A stretch of DNA of 11,169 nucleotides from Clostridiales bacterium (GCA_019418305.1 DYCA01000003.1:1-11169); one strand, 5' to 3'; positions 1-5,731 are shown, numbered from the stretch's first letter. Notes: generated from the sequence alone by a model not told the origin. A program made the numbers and translations.

Positions 1-81
1 CTGGAGGAGATATCAGTTAATATTATTTTAGCTGCTTTGCTTGCGGCATTTCATTTGATGATGCTGTTGGTGGACAGATAG
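1..81 (+). CDS. C-terminal end of a membrane protein (partial)
   Basis: Frame 1 is open from the first base to a TAG at 79-81 and encodes 26 residues. They begin LEEISVN and continue as a hydrophobic segment (IILAALLAAF...LMMLLV) closed by DR, which looks like the last membrane helix of a protein starting outside the window. The same frame past the stop reads a basic stretch (YFKKFPKRF) before another stop, so the TAG may itself be a decay mutation. The region is AT-rich and adjoins other disrupted frames. The family cannot be recognised from so short a piece. Confidence 0.3.
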   Translation: MEEISVNIILAALLAAFHLMMLLVDR

Positions 82-254
82 TATTTCAAGAAGTTTCCGA
101 AAAGATTTTCGAAGGAATTATCAATTATTCAATAAATCTCAAGGTATTTGCACGCGAAGATATTTTCAAAATCCCACATGTTGTTATATTCATAAAAATG
201 TTTTCAATTTTTATTCTGGTTCTGCACATAGCGATTGGAGCGGATACGCCTTAG
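21..254 (+). pseudogene. Possible broken membrane-protein fragment
   Basis: Frame 3 is open between a TAA at 18-20 and a TAG at 252-254 with no good start codon or ribosome-binding site. The second half reads like protein: a charged stretch (KVFAREDIFKIP) followed by a hydrophobic helix (VVIFIKMFSIFILVLHIAIG). It overlaps the end of the frame-1 fragment and lies just before the frame-2 gene at 275-709. One explanation is a single ancestral membrane protein split by small indels. Coding-like composition in an AT-rich region can also arise by chance, hence the low confidence. Confidence 0.2.
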
Positions 255-262
255 CGTATTCG
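241..262. repeat. 9-bp stem-loop
   Basis: Arms cggatacgc (241-249) and gcgtattcg (254-262) pair over nine positions with one G:T wobble, around the 4-base loop CTTA. The stem spans the TAG of the upstream frame and precedes the candidate starts of the next gene. No T-run follows, so it is not an obvious terminator. Confidence 0.5.
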
Positions 263-274
263 AGTTGAGCTTAG

Positions 275-709
275 TTGATTGTTGCTGGTGATTTTATGGT
301 GGAAATTATAATCGCAAGGGCGTTGATACAAGTAGATTATCCTGGGCAACGTACTAAGACTATTTTGGATTCATCTTTGTTTTTTGACACTTATTTTTTC
401 GCTTTTGTATTGGCTGCCGCAATAAGTCGTTCTCCCATCGGGAAAAAACTTCATTTAGCTCTGAAGAAGATTTTGCAAAAAAAGACCTCTCGCATCAAAT
501 ATTTAACCATATTGGAGAGCATTCCATTTATATTTACTCTTGTTGTTCTTGCAATTTGCCTAATCGCTCGGCATCATGTTTGGAATGACATTATGTTCGT
601 ATTGTCATACCTGCTTATGATATTCCTTTTTTTGTTTTCTTATCGATGGTCAACTGCGATTGCTGAGATACGAAAAGAGCGCAAAAGCAAAGATGATGAT
701 ATAACCTGA
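275..709 (+). CDS. Hypothetical multi-pass membrane protein
   Basis: This encodes up to 144 residues from a TTG at 275; an ATG at 296 (residue 8) is the alternative start. Neither has a convincing Shine-Dalgarno sequence. Three hydrophobic segments are visible: around residues 35-51 (LFFDTYFFAFVLAAAIS), 84-101 (SIPFIFTLVVLAICLIAR) and 108-125 (IMFVLSYLLMIFLFLF). A basic stretch rich in Lys separates the first two, and the tail is charged and hydrophilic (EIRKERKSKDDD). I recognise no family or catalytic motif. The AT-rich composition differs from the genes to the right, which suggests acquired DNA. The upstream fragments in other frames raise the possibility that this is the 3' part of a frameshifted gene. 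A strong hairpin follows 15 bases after the stop. Confidence 0.45.
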   Translation: MIVAGDFMVEIIIARALIQVDYPGQRTKTILDSSLFFDTYFFAFVLAAAISRSPIGKKLHLALKKILQKKTSRIKYLTILESIPFIFTLVVLAICLIARHHVWNDIMFVLSYLLMIFLFLFSYRWSTAIAEIRKERKSKDDDIT

Positions 710-724
710 TCAAATAAAAAGGTG

Positions 725-761
725 GCACCCGGCTTACACCATATGGGTATAAGCCGGGTGC
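725..761. terminator. 12-bp perfect hairpin, probable terminator
   Basis: Arms gcacccggctta (725-736) and taagccgggtgc (750-761) are exactly complementary, and the 13-base loop contains the palindrome ccatatgg. It follows the ORF ending at 709. On the plus strand only TTTAT follows; on the minus strand the stem is followed after four bases by TTTTTATTT. It could therefore work in both directions and better on the minus strand. Confidence 0.6.
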
Positions 762-843
762 TTTATAGTACATGCAGGCTTTTTAATATTAGTTCTTATC
801 CTGCGATGCAGAAGCACCACATTGGAGGGTTTACATAATTTGA

Positions 844-1038
844 GGGTTTCAACGCCAGCTGTACAAGGTAGCCAAGGCCAAATCCGTGTTTCCTGCCGAT
901 GACAGCCTGCTGAAAATGTTGTATTTGGCCATGATGGATATCTCAAAAGTGGTCTGGACGGCGGCCATAATTCGCACCCAGATCAGAATTTACATGGAAT
1001 GTGAGATTGACCCGGTGAATTATGCCATCCATTTCTGA
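844..1038 (+). pseudogene. IS256/Mutator-family transposase, decayed C-terminal fragment
   Basis: Between TGA (841-843) and TGA (1036-1038) the frame reads about 64 residues. They include LYKVAKAKSVFPADDSLLKM, then LYLAMMDISK, then a WT and a region ending QIRIYME. This matches the C-terminal signature I know from IS256-family (Mutator) DDE transposases, where an LYKVTKAKSVFP-like block is followed by LKMLYLA, a Lys-Lys-Trp-Thr motif and a final helix. Here the KKWTGRR-like block is garbled (SKVVWTAA), consistent with point or indel decay. There is no start codon, no catalytic DDE region and no visible terminal inverted repeat or target duplication. Only about 15% of a normal ~400-residue enzyme remains, so it is certainly inactive. 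Confidence 0.8.
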
Positions 1039-1099
1039 ATCATTTCCTCCAATCAATTCCACATTTATTCCACACAATACGACAGAAAACAATAGAATA

Positions 1100-1146
1100 C
1101 AATAATGTTTCCAGTTATTTACAGCACAAGATCTAAAACATTATTG
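1100..1146. repeat. 11-bp inverted repeat, 25-bp spacer
   Basis: caataatgttt (1100-1110) and aaacattattg (1136-1146) are perfect reverse complements in AT-rich DNA between the transposase remnant and the tRNA terminator. The long spacer and lack of a T-run argue against a normal terminator. It could be an operator, a relic of a mobile element, or chance. Confidence 0.4.
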
Positions 1147-1179
1147 CCGATAATATTAGCAAAAACAATCAAAAACAAC

Positions 1180-1205
1180 AAAACCGTCCCTTTCAGGACG
1201 GTTTT
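1180..1205 (-). terminator. Intrinsic terminator after tRNA-Val
   Basis: Arms aaaaccgtcc (1180-1189) and ggacggtttt (1196-1205) are perfectly complementary around a 6-base loop. On the minus strand the stem ends in TTTT and continues TGTTGTTTTTG. It starts four bases beyond the encoded CCA end of the tRNA, so it closes the efp-tRNA transcript. Confidence 0.85.
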
Positions 1206-1208
1206 GGA

Positions 1209-1284
1209 TGGTGGACATTGACGGGTTCGAACCGCCGACCTTCCGCACGTCAAGCGGATGCTCTTCCAGCTGAGCTAAATGTCC
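1209..1284 (-). tRNA. tRNA-Val (anticodon GAC)
   Basis: The reverse complement folds as a complete 76-base cloverleaf with encoded CCA (1211-1209). The acceptor arms are ggacatt and aatgtcc. The D arm is gctc...gagc. The anticodon arms are tccgc and gcgga around the loop TTGACGT, which gives anticodon GAC for Val GUC. The T arm is ggcgg-TTCGAAC-ccgtc with one G:U pair. It lies 40 bases downstream of efp on the same strand with no visible promoter of its own, so it is probably processed from an efp read-through transcript. Its 3' end faces the AT-rich, decayed left end, the usual orientation for an integrated island. Confidence 0.95.
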
Positions 1285-1290
1285 ATAACT

Positions 1291-1313
1291 CGGACGATGA
1301 TTTTCATCGTCCG
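1291..1313 (-). other. 10-bp hairpin between efp and tRNA-Val
   Basis: cggacgatga (1291-1300) and tcatcgtccg (1304-1313) pair perfectly around a 3-base loop. On the minus strand no U-tract follows (agttatgg), so it is unlikely to terminate transcription fully. It may stabilise the efp 3' end or mark a processing point before tRNA 5' maturation. Confidence 0.6.
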
Positions 1314-1324
1314 GATAAATTGTC

Positions 1325-1885
1325 TTACTTCTTGCAGCGCTCCAGATATTCACCGGTACGGGTGTCAATCTTGATGCGCTCACCCTGCTCAATGAACAGC
1401 GGAACCTGAACGGTCGCACCTGTTTCAACAGTCGCAGGCTTAAGAGTGTTGGTCGCAGTGTTACCCTTAAAGCCGGGATCGGTCTCAGTGATCTCCAGCT
1501 CTACAAAGAGCGGTGCCTCAACCGCATAGACATTGCCCTTGTAAGAGCAAACCTTGCAGTTTTCGTTTTCCTTCACGAAGCGGAAATCGTCGCCGAGCGT
1601 ATCCTTGCTGATCGGAATCTGCTCGTAGGTTTCATTATCCATGAAGTAGTACAGATCACCTTCGTTATAAAGGTACTGCATGTCGCGGCGTTCTACATAA
1701 GCCGCTTCATATTTATCCGTCGGATTGAAGGAACGTTCCGTTACCGCGCCAGTGATGACATTCTTCATCTTTACGCGAACAAACGCCGCACCCTTGCCCG
1801 GCTTTACGTGCTGAAACTCAATGACCTGCAGCACCTGACCGTCCATTTCAAAAGTTGTGCCGTTACGAAATTCGCCTGCCAGCAT
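1325..1885 (-). CDS. efp: Translation elongation factor P
   Basis: EF-P binds ribosomes between the P and E sites and relieves stalling at polyproline and similar motifs. The ATG at 1885 is preceded by TGGAGGA eight or nine bases upstream and gives 186 residues, the normal length for the family; the open frame upstream is leader. The N-terminal KOW-like domain carries VKPGKGAAF, with Lys31 at the tip of the modifiable loop (the equivalent of B. subtilis Lys32 in PGKG). The central OB domain includes [24 protein letters not shown] sequence, and the C-terminal domain ends in [19 protein letters not shown]. No EF-P modification gene is in the window. A good promoter lies at 1947-1975, and tRNA-Val follows on the same strand. 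Confidence 0.97.
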   Translation of the reverse strand: MLAGEFRNGTTFEMDGQVLQVIEFQHVKPGKGAAFVRVKMKNVITGAVTERSFNPTDKYEAAYVERRDMQYLYNEGDLYYFMDNETYEQIPISKDTLGDDFRFVKENENCKVCSYKGNVYAVEAPLFVELEITETDPGFKGNTATNTLKPATVETGATVQVPLFIEQGERIKIDTRTGEYLERCKK

Positions 1886-1946
1886 ATCGGTATTCCTCCA
1901 TAGTGATTTATCCTCATTTTGACTGTCTCTCGAACAGTGCTTGTTT

Positions 1947-1975
1947 ATTCTACCGCAAATTTCTTCTTTTTGCAA
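1947..1975 (-). promoter_or_regulatory. Sigma-70-type promoter for efp
   Basis: On the minus strand, -35 TTGCAA (1975-1970) and -10 TAGAAT (1952-1947) are separated by exactly 17 bases. The leader to the efp ATG at 1885 is about 55 bases and contains a small ACTGT/ACAGT inverted repeat (1922-1938). Confidence 0.7.
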
Positions 1976-2016
1976 GAGGTAATTATAATTTTCTTGAAAT
2001 TTTTTTGTAGGCACGG

Positions 2017-2051
2017 AAAAAGGCGGCGCAGCCGCAGACCACGCCGCCTTT
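2017..2051 (-). terminator. Terminator of the Cys-rich peptide gene
   Basis: aaaggcggcg (2019-2028) and cgccgccttt (2042-2051) form a perfect 10-bp GC-rich stem. On the minus strand it runs into five Ts (2021-2017). It lies about 28 bases after the stop of the small gene and separates the mtaB block from the efp promoter. Confidence 0.85.
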
Positions 2052-2079
2052 ACATCCGCTTTGGGATTATGTGGCTAAA

Positions 2080-2232
2080 TCAGCAGCAGCAATTGTTGCC
2101 GCAAGTGCAGCAGCCGTTATCCGAGCCGCAGCCACAGCCGTTGCCCTGCTCGCAGCAGATCCAGATCAGGATAATGACAACGATGATCCACCACCAGTTA
2201 TTCTCGCCGAAAATAGAGTTAGAAGAGCACAT
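2080..2232 (-). CDS. Small Cys-rich membrane peptide (50 aa)
   Basis: The ATG at 2232 is preceded by GGAGGA (2246-2241) eight bases away, and a TGA lies at 2080-2082. The 50 residues divide into a polar N-terminus with Cys2, one hydrophobic helix at about 13-25 (WWWIIVVIILIWI), and a tail dominated by Cys, Gly and Asn (NGCGCGSDNGCCTCG, then NNCCC). Eleven of 50 residues are Cys: 2, 26, 27, 33, 35, 41, 42, 44 and 48-50. The Trp triplet and single helix suggest insertion in the membrane with the Cys tail exposed. Function is unknown; metal binding, thiol chemistry or a disulfide-linked spore or envelope structure are only guesses. It lies 69 bases downstream of mtaB and ahead of its own terminator. 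Gene-like context and Shine-Dalgarno make it real despite its size. Confidence 0.8.
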   Translation of the reverse strand: MCSSNSIFGENNWWWIIVVIILIWICCEQGNGCGCGSDNGCCTCGNNCCC

Positions 2233-2301
2233 AAGGAATTTCCTCCTATCAAAGATTTCACTTCATACTATGGAGCAACTCCTCATGTGGTGACAGATCC
2301 G

Positions 2302-3582
2302 CTAAAGGATTTTTCCGCGCAGGCCATCGCGGTGCAACCCTTCCAACCGCACAGAAACCGGCCCGTTCTTTTCTACCCTTTTCTCCGCTTCTATATATAT
2401 AGGAAAACCGTATGTGCCGTGCGCCGCCCAAAAATCGCCTGTGCGATGCTCGGGCAGTACGGTCAATTCTCTTCCCACAAAGCCGCGGCGATATGCTTCA
2501 CTCAGCTGCAGCGCCACCGTTTTGGCTCGCTCTGCGCGCGCCGCTTTCTCCTGCTGGCAAAGCTGCCCCGGCAGCTTTGCCGCGCGCGTGCCCTCCCGCA
2601 CGGAAAACGGGAACACATGCACCGCTGCAAACGCACAGCGCTCGAGAAACGCCAGCGTTTCTGCGAACTCCTCCTCGGTTTCTCCCGGAAAGCCTACAAT
2701 TAGATCGGTGGTGATGGAGGCATCCGGCAATACCGCACGAATCCGCATCACTGCCTGATAATATTCTTCCGCCGTGTATTTACGCCCCATGCGTTGCAGC
2801 ACACTGTCACAGCCGCTTTGCAGGGAAAGATGAAAATGCCGCGCCAGATTAGGTAAACCCGCCAACCGGTTGCAAAAATCCGCATCCACCACGCGCGGGT
2901 CGAGTGACCCCAGTCGGAACCTCACCTCCGGATGCGCCGGCAACAAATCGCACAGCAGGTCCGTCAGCAAAACGACGGGCTGCAAATCCCGCCCATATGA
3001 CGCAATCTCAATGCCCGTCAGCACAATTTCATGTACGCCCTGCCGCTCCAGACGCGCTGTTTCCTGCTCTGCCTGCGCGGGCAGTAGCGAGCGCACGCGC
3101 CCCCGCGCATACGGAATAATACAATAGGTGCAGAAGTTGTTGCACCCATCCTCTATTTTCAGCAATGCGCGCGTCCGGCCTCTGGGCACTCCGGCCGGCA
3201 GCACTTCATATCTCCCTTTCTCGGATGCATTGCAAGGCGAAGACTCCCCTTGCACAGCGGCTTCGCACAGTGCGATCACCTCTGCACGGTTGCCAGTTCC
3301 GCAGATGAGGTCGACCTCGCCCGTCGCGCGCACGCGCTCCGGGTCGGTCTGTGCAAAACAGCCGCAGGCTGCAATTACCGCCCGCGGATTGTCCTTGCGC
3401 AGCCGATGGAACGCACGGATGTTCTTATGATCGGACACCGATGTAACAGTGCAGGTGTTGATAATAACCGCATCGGCATCCTTGTCCACGATCTCATGCC
3501 CGCGCGCCTGCACCATCTGCTCAAGCGCCTGCGTTTCAAACAGATTAACCTTGCATCCCAAGGTGAAAAAAGCAAACTTCAT
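2302..3582 (-). CDS. mtaB: tRNA t6A37 methylthiotransferase MtaB
   Basis: This radical-SAM enzyme adds a 2-methylthio group to N6-threonylcarbamoyladenosine-37, giving ms2t6A in tRNAs that read ANN codons. The 426 residues begin MKFAFFTLGCKVN. The N-terminal UPF0004 domain carries Cys10, Cys44 (INTCTV) and Cys75 (ACGCFAQ) for the auxiliary 4Fe-4S cluster. The radical-SAM motif CNNFCTYC places Cys147, Cys151 and Cys154. LSLQSGCDSVLQRMGRKY and TDLIVGFPGETEEEF are typical of the barrel. A short TRAM-like domain closes the C-terminus (roughly 365-426). The GCKVN N-terminus favours MtaB over MiaB or RimO. The ATG at 3582 was chosen because TAGGGG lies just upstream; a TTG at 3597 would place that site inside the gene. 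Its promoter is at 3618-3646. Confidence 0.95.
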   Translation of the reverse strand: MKFAFFTLGCKVNLFETQALEQMVQARGHEIVDKDADAVIINTCTVTSVSDHKNIRAFHRLRKDNPRAVIAACGCFAQTDPERVRATGEVDLICGTGNRAEVIALCEAAVQGESSPCNASEKGRYEVLPAGVPRGRTRALLKIEDGCNNFCTYCIIPYARGRVRSLLPAQAEQETARLERQGVHEIVLTGIEIASYGRDLQPVVLLTDLLCDLLPAHPEVRFRLGSLDPRVVDADFCNRLAGLPNLARHFHLSLQSGCDSVLQRMGRKYTAEEYYQAVMRIRAVLPDASITTDLIVGFPGETEEEFAETLAFLERCAFAAVHVFPFSVREGTRAAKLPGQLCQQEKAARAERAKTVALQLSEAYRRGFVGRELTVLPEHRTGDFWAAHGTYGFPIYIEAEKRVEKNGPVSVRLEGLHRDGLRGKIL

Positions 3583-3617
3583 GAAAGCCCCTACCAAATT
3601 GTTGTATTTGCTGCCCT

Positions 3618-3646
3618 ATTGTATCACAAAATAGCGAATTTTCCAA
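3618..3646 (-). promoter_or_regulatory. Promoter for mtaB
   Basis: On the minus strand, -35 TTGGAA (3646-3641), a 17-base spacer and -10 TACAAT (3623-3618) are preceded by TGA, giving an extended TGn -10. The gap to the ATG at 3582 is about 35 bases. It lies back to back with the plus-strand promoter at 3665-3693. Confidence 0.65.
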
Positions 3647-3664
3647 CCGATTTTTAATTCGCAT

Positions 3665-3693
3665 TTGACAAACGGTGGCAGTCATGCTATACT
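3665..3693 (+). promoter_or_regulatory. Strong sigma-70-type promoter
   Basis: TTGACA (3665-3670) matches the -35 consensus exactly. After 17 bases, TATACT (3688-3693) matches -10 at five of six positions. It should drive the 99-residue protein gene and the NlpC/P60 gene as one transcript. Confidence 0.85.
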
Positions 3694-3703
3694 GTTTCCA
3701 TAA

Positions 3704-3733
3704 TGTAACTTTAAGTTGTAACCGTTTTGTAAC
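3704..3733 (+). repeat. Triple TGTAAC repeat in the leader
   Basis: TGTAAC occurs at 3704-3709, 3717-3722 and 3728-3733, with start-to-start spacing of 13 and 11 bases. AACTT-T-AAGTT forms a small inverted repeat across the first two. All copies lie just downstream of the -10 element and before the Shine-Dalgarno (AAGGAG), a position suited to an operator or a leader-RNA site. Confidence 0.5.
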
Positions 3734-3750
3734 TATAAGGAGTGCACAAA

Positions 3751-4050
3751 ATGTCTACCACCGCCAAGAAGAAAGAGCTTCTAGAATATAAAGGACACCC
3801 GCTGATGCGCAAGGAAAACATCATTTATTATGGTTCGATGAGCGATTCCCACATTATTATGATGCAGATTCTGGACGCTGGCCAAGTCAAGGACCTGCCG
3901 GTTGCCAAGCGCGTTTCCGTTCAATTGCAGCAGACTAACCCCAACGTGCGAATCAAGGATCGCATTGTAAAAAAGACCGAGAAAAACAGCCTGTGGGCCG
4001 CCATGGACATCGCCTCCATCTGGCTTGGCCGAGCACTGAACAACAAGTAA
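3751..4050 (+). CDS. Conserved hypothetical protein, 99 aa
   Basis: The ATG at 3751 is preceded by AAGGAG with nine bases of spacing; a GTG at 3742 would sit on that site and is rejected. The protein is basic, with no signal peptide or membrane helix. A Lys-rich start (TAKKKELLEYKGHPLMRK) is followed by a strand-like stretch (NIIYYGSMSDSHIIMMQIL), then RIVKKTEKNSL and a C-terminal amphipathic helix (WAAMDIASIWLGRAL). I recall similar short proteins in other clostridia but no assigned function. It is likely cytoplasmic, small and single-domain. The gap to the following NlpC/P60 gene is 34 bases without a terminator, so they form an operon under the 3665 promoter. Confidence 0.8.
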   Translation: MSTTAKKKELLEYKGHPLMRKENIIYYGSMSDSHIIMMQILDAGQVKDLPVAKRVSVQLQQTNPNVRIKDRIVKKTEKNSLWAAMDIASIWLGRALNNK

Positions 4051-4084
4051 ACCACACTTTGCTTTGACAAACGGAGGCTTATCC

Positions 4085-5032
4085 ATGAAATCCACAAAGA
4101 AATTATTCCGCATCGCCGTCACCGGCATGCTTGCCGTATCCATGCTTCTTCCCAATTCGCTGGCTATGTATCAGGCAAAGGTGAAGGCGGATGCGCTGTA
4201 TCTGCGTGAATCTCCCGGCGGTGAGGTCATCGCCACGCTGTCGCAGAACACCGTTGTTGCCGTTCTGAACAATAGCAGCAGCTGGTATAAGGTTGTTGCC
4301 AATGGCAAGGAAGGCTATGTCAGCGGTGAATATCTGACCGGCACAACCGTCACCGATTTTTCGCTCGGCAAGGCAAAAATTGTCTGCGACACCACGGTAA
4401 ACTTCCGTTCACAGCCGAGTACCTCTTCCGGTGTGCTTGCGTCTTTGAAAAGCGGCACGGTTGTTGACGTGACCGGCGTGCAGAGCAACTGGTATAAGAT
4501 TACATATAATGGCAAGACCGGTTATGTACATCCGGACTATATCAGTTTCTCCGGCGTACAGAGCGCAAGCTCCAATTCCGGCAGCTCCGCTACCAATAAT
4601 TCTAACACTTCCGAGACTATCGTACCTTCCACCAATGTGGTTTCCTATACCGGCACCAGTGAGAAGCGTGCAGAGGTTTTGGACTATGCCGCACAGTTCC
4701 TCGGAACCCCGTATGTATACGGTGGCAGCACGCCAAGCGGCTTTGACTGCTCCGGCTTTACCTCGTATGTTTTTGCCAACACGGTCGGCTCCATTCCGCG
4801 TGTTGCCCAGTCCCAGTTTGACGCAACCACGCGCGTAGCGTTGGAGGATCTTGAGCCGGGCGATCTGGTATTCTTCGGCAGCAGCGCCTCTTCCATCAGT
4901 CACGTGGGCATCTATGTCGGCGACGATACGTTCATCCACTCCCCGCATACCGGCGAAGTGGTCAAGTACGAGCCGCTTACCGGCAACTATCTGACCCGTT
5001 TCCAGGGTGGCGGCCGCGTTATTTTTGATTAA
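4085..5032 (+). CDS. Secreted SH3b-SH3b-NlpC/P60 peptidoglycan endopeptidase
   Basis: This is a predicted cell-wall hydrolase of peptidase family C40, which cuts within peptidoglycan stem peptides. The ATG at 4085 follows GGAGG at the usual distance and gives 315 residues. Residues 1 to about 28 form a signal peptide (KSTKK, then a hydrophobic run to LPNSLA). Two bacterial SH3 domains follow, about 33-85 (DALYLRESPGGEV, WYKV, GYVSGEYL) and 98-154 (TTVNFRSQPSTSSGV, WYKI, GYVHPDYI); such domains usually bind wall peptides. A Ser/Asn/Thr-rich linker covers about 156-190. The NlpC/P60 domain has catalytic Cys222 in FDCSGF and His273 in SHVGIY, with His285 as probable third residue. It is last in its operon and followed by a strong terminator. 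Roles in daughter-cell separation or turnover are possible but unproven. Confidence 0.93.
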   Translation: MKSTKKLFRIAVTGMLAVSMLLPNSLAMYQAKVKADALYLRESPGGEVIATLSQNTVVAVLNNSSSWYKVVANGKEGYVSGEYLTGTTVTDFSLGKAKIVCDTTVNFRSQPSTSSGVLASLKSGTVVDVTGVQSNWYKITYNGKTGYVHPDYISFSGVQSASSNSGSSATNNSNTSETIVPSTNVVSYTGTSEKRAEVLDYAAQFLGTPYVYGGSTPSGFDCSGFTSYVFANTVGSIPRVAQSQFDATTRVALEDLEPGDLVFFGSSASSISHVGIYVGDDTFIHSPHTGEVVKYEPLTGNYLTRFQGGGRVIFD

Positions 5033-5054
5033 AAAAGGACAACCCTATGCTTTG

Positions 5055-5088
5055 AAACGGCATGGCCAATTTGGCCATGCCGTTTTTT
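5055..5088 (+). terminator. Strong intrinsic terminator
   Basis: aaacggcatggccaa (5055-5069) and ttggccatgccgttt (5071-5085) are perfectly complementary; sterically this is a 13-bp stem with a 5-base loop. TTTTTT (5083-5088) follows. It lies 22 bases after the endopeptidase stop and faces the convergent gene ending at 5132. Confidence 0.92.
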
Positions 5089-5131
5089 CTATTGCATACT
5101 TTGCAGTCTCCCATGCGGAGCACTTTGTTTT

Positions 5132-5695
5132 CTACGCTGTCAGCCGTAACGAACCGTCTGCCCACTCCAGCTTTTCCGGCTCCAAGCGTGCTTTTGCCAA
5201 ATATTCATTGATGGATGCCGCTACCTGATCGGTTAACGCCGTAATCAGTTCCGCCGGTACGGAAATTCCGCCAATTTCCGCATTTTCACATTGCAGCCCA
5301 ATCTTCCCTTCCGCCACGGAAGCCGTCCATACCCCATACATACGGCACTCATCCGGCAGAAACAACAGCGCAGTACGCAATCCCCCCGGCACCAGCCCAC
5401 TCTCCTGTAAATCCTGCTTACGCACCAATACCACCACGGAAATCGTTTCATCCGCTCCAATCTGCGCGGTGATTTCCCGCACCGTTATTGGCAGAGCCTG
5501 CTCTATCAACTCACATAAATCCGTTTCGCGCAATTCCATTCCCGTCTCCTCCTGCTCCGGTAAAGTCGGACCGCCCGCTTCCGGCGAAGCCTCCTGCTCC
5601 GGATGACCCAGCAGCATTCTGCCAATCATCAGCAAACACAGAAGCATACATACGCCCAGAATAATAGTATAGACAGGGCTTCTTTCTTCCTGCAT
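5132..5695 (-). CDS. Membrane-anchored protein of unknown function
   Basis: The 187 residues have a short cytoplasmic N-terminus, one hydrophobic anchor at about 9-29 (YTIILGVCMLLCLLMIGRMLL), a Glu/Pro/Gly-rich linker at about 31-53, and a soluble, probably extracytoplasmic domain. The domain alternates strands and ends in a long amphipathic helix (PAELITALTDQVAASINEYLAKA) and LEWADGSLRLTA. This layout loosely recalls YpmS/DUF2140-type lipid-binding-like proteins, but I see no diagnostic motif, so that is a weak inference. The Shine-Dalgarno is G-rich but poorly spaced (AGGAAGGGGG well upstream of the ATG). The gene is convergent with the NlpC/P60 gene and divergent from the small ORF at 5846. 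Confidence 0.75.
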   Translation of the reverse strand: MQEERSPVYTIILGVCMLLCLLMIGRMLLGHPEQEASPEAGGPTLPEQEETGMELRETDLCELIEQALPITVREITAQIGADETISVVVLVRKQDLQESGLVPGGLRTALLFLPDECRMYGVWTASVAEGKIGLQCENAEIGGISVPAELITALTDQVAASINEYLAKARLEPEKLEWADGSLRLTA

Positions 5696-5731
5696 CCCAG
5701 CGCCGCCCCCTTCCTACACGCTCATTCTATG

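Noticed and set aside
734..946. 70-residue minus-strand frame
   Set aside because: It overlaps the hairpin and lies antisense to the recognisable transposase remnant; no motif or ribosome-binding site.
1156..1428. Minus-strand frame covering the tRNA
   Set aside because: It runs through tRNA-Val and the efp 3' end, typical of spurious frames translated across tRNA genes.
2071..2703. 210-residue plus-strand frame starting with an Ala-rich run
   Set aside because: It reads the complement of the Cys-rich peptide gene and the mtaB 3' end. The Ala run mirrors Gly/Cys codons, and there is no ribosome-binding site.
4063..4074. Second copy of the 12-mer TTTGACAAACGG, also at 3664-3675, as a promoter for the NlpC/P60 gene
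   Set aside because: At 4063 there is no -10 at the right distance and the sequence serves as the Shine-Dalgarno context. The match is probably chance.
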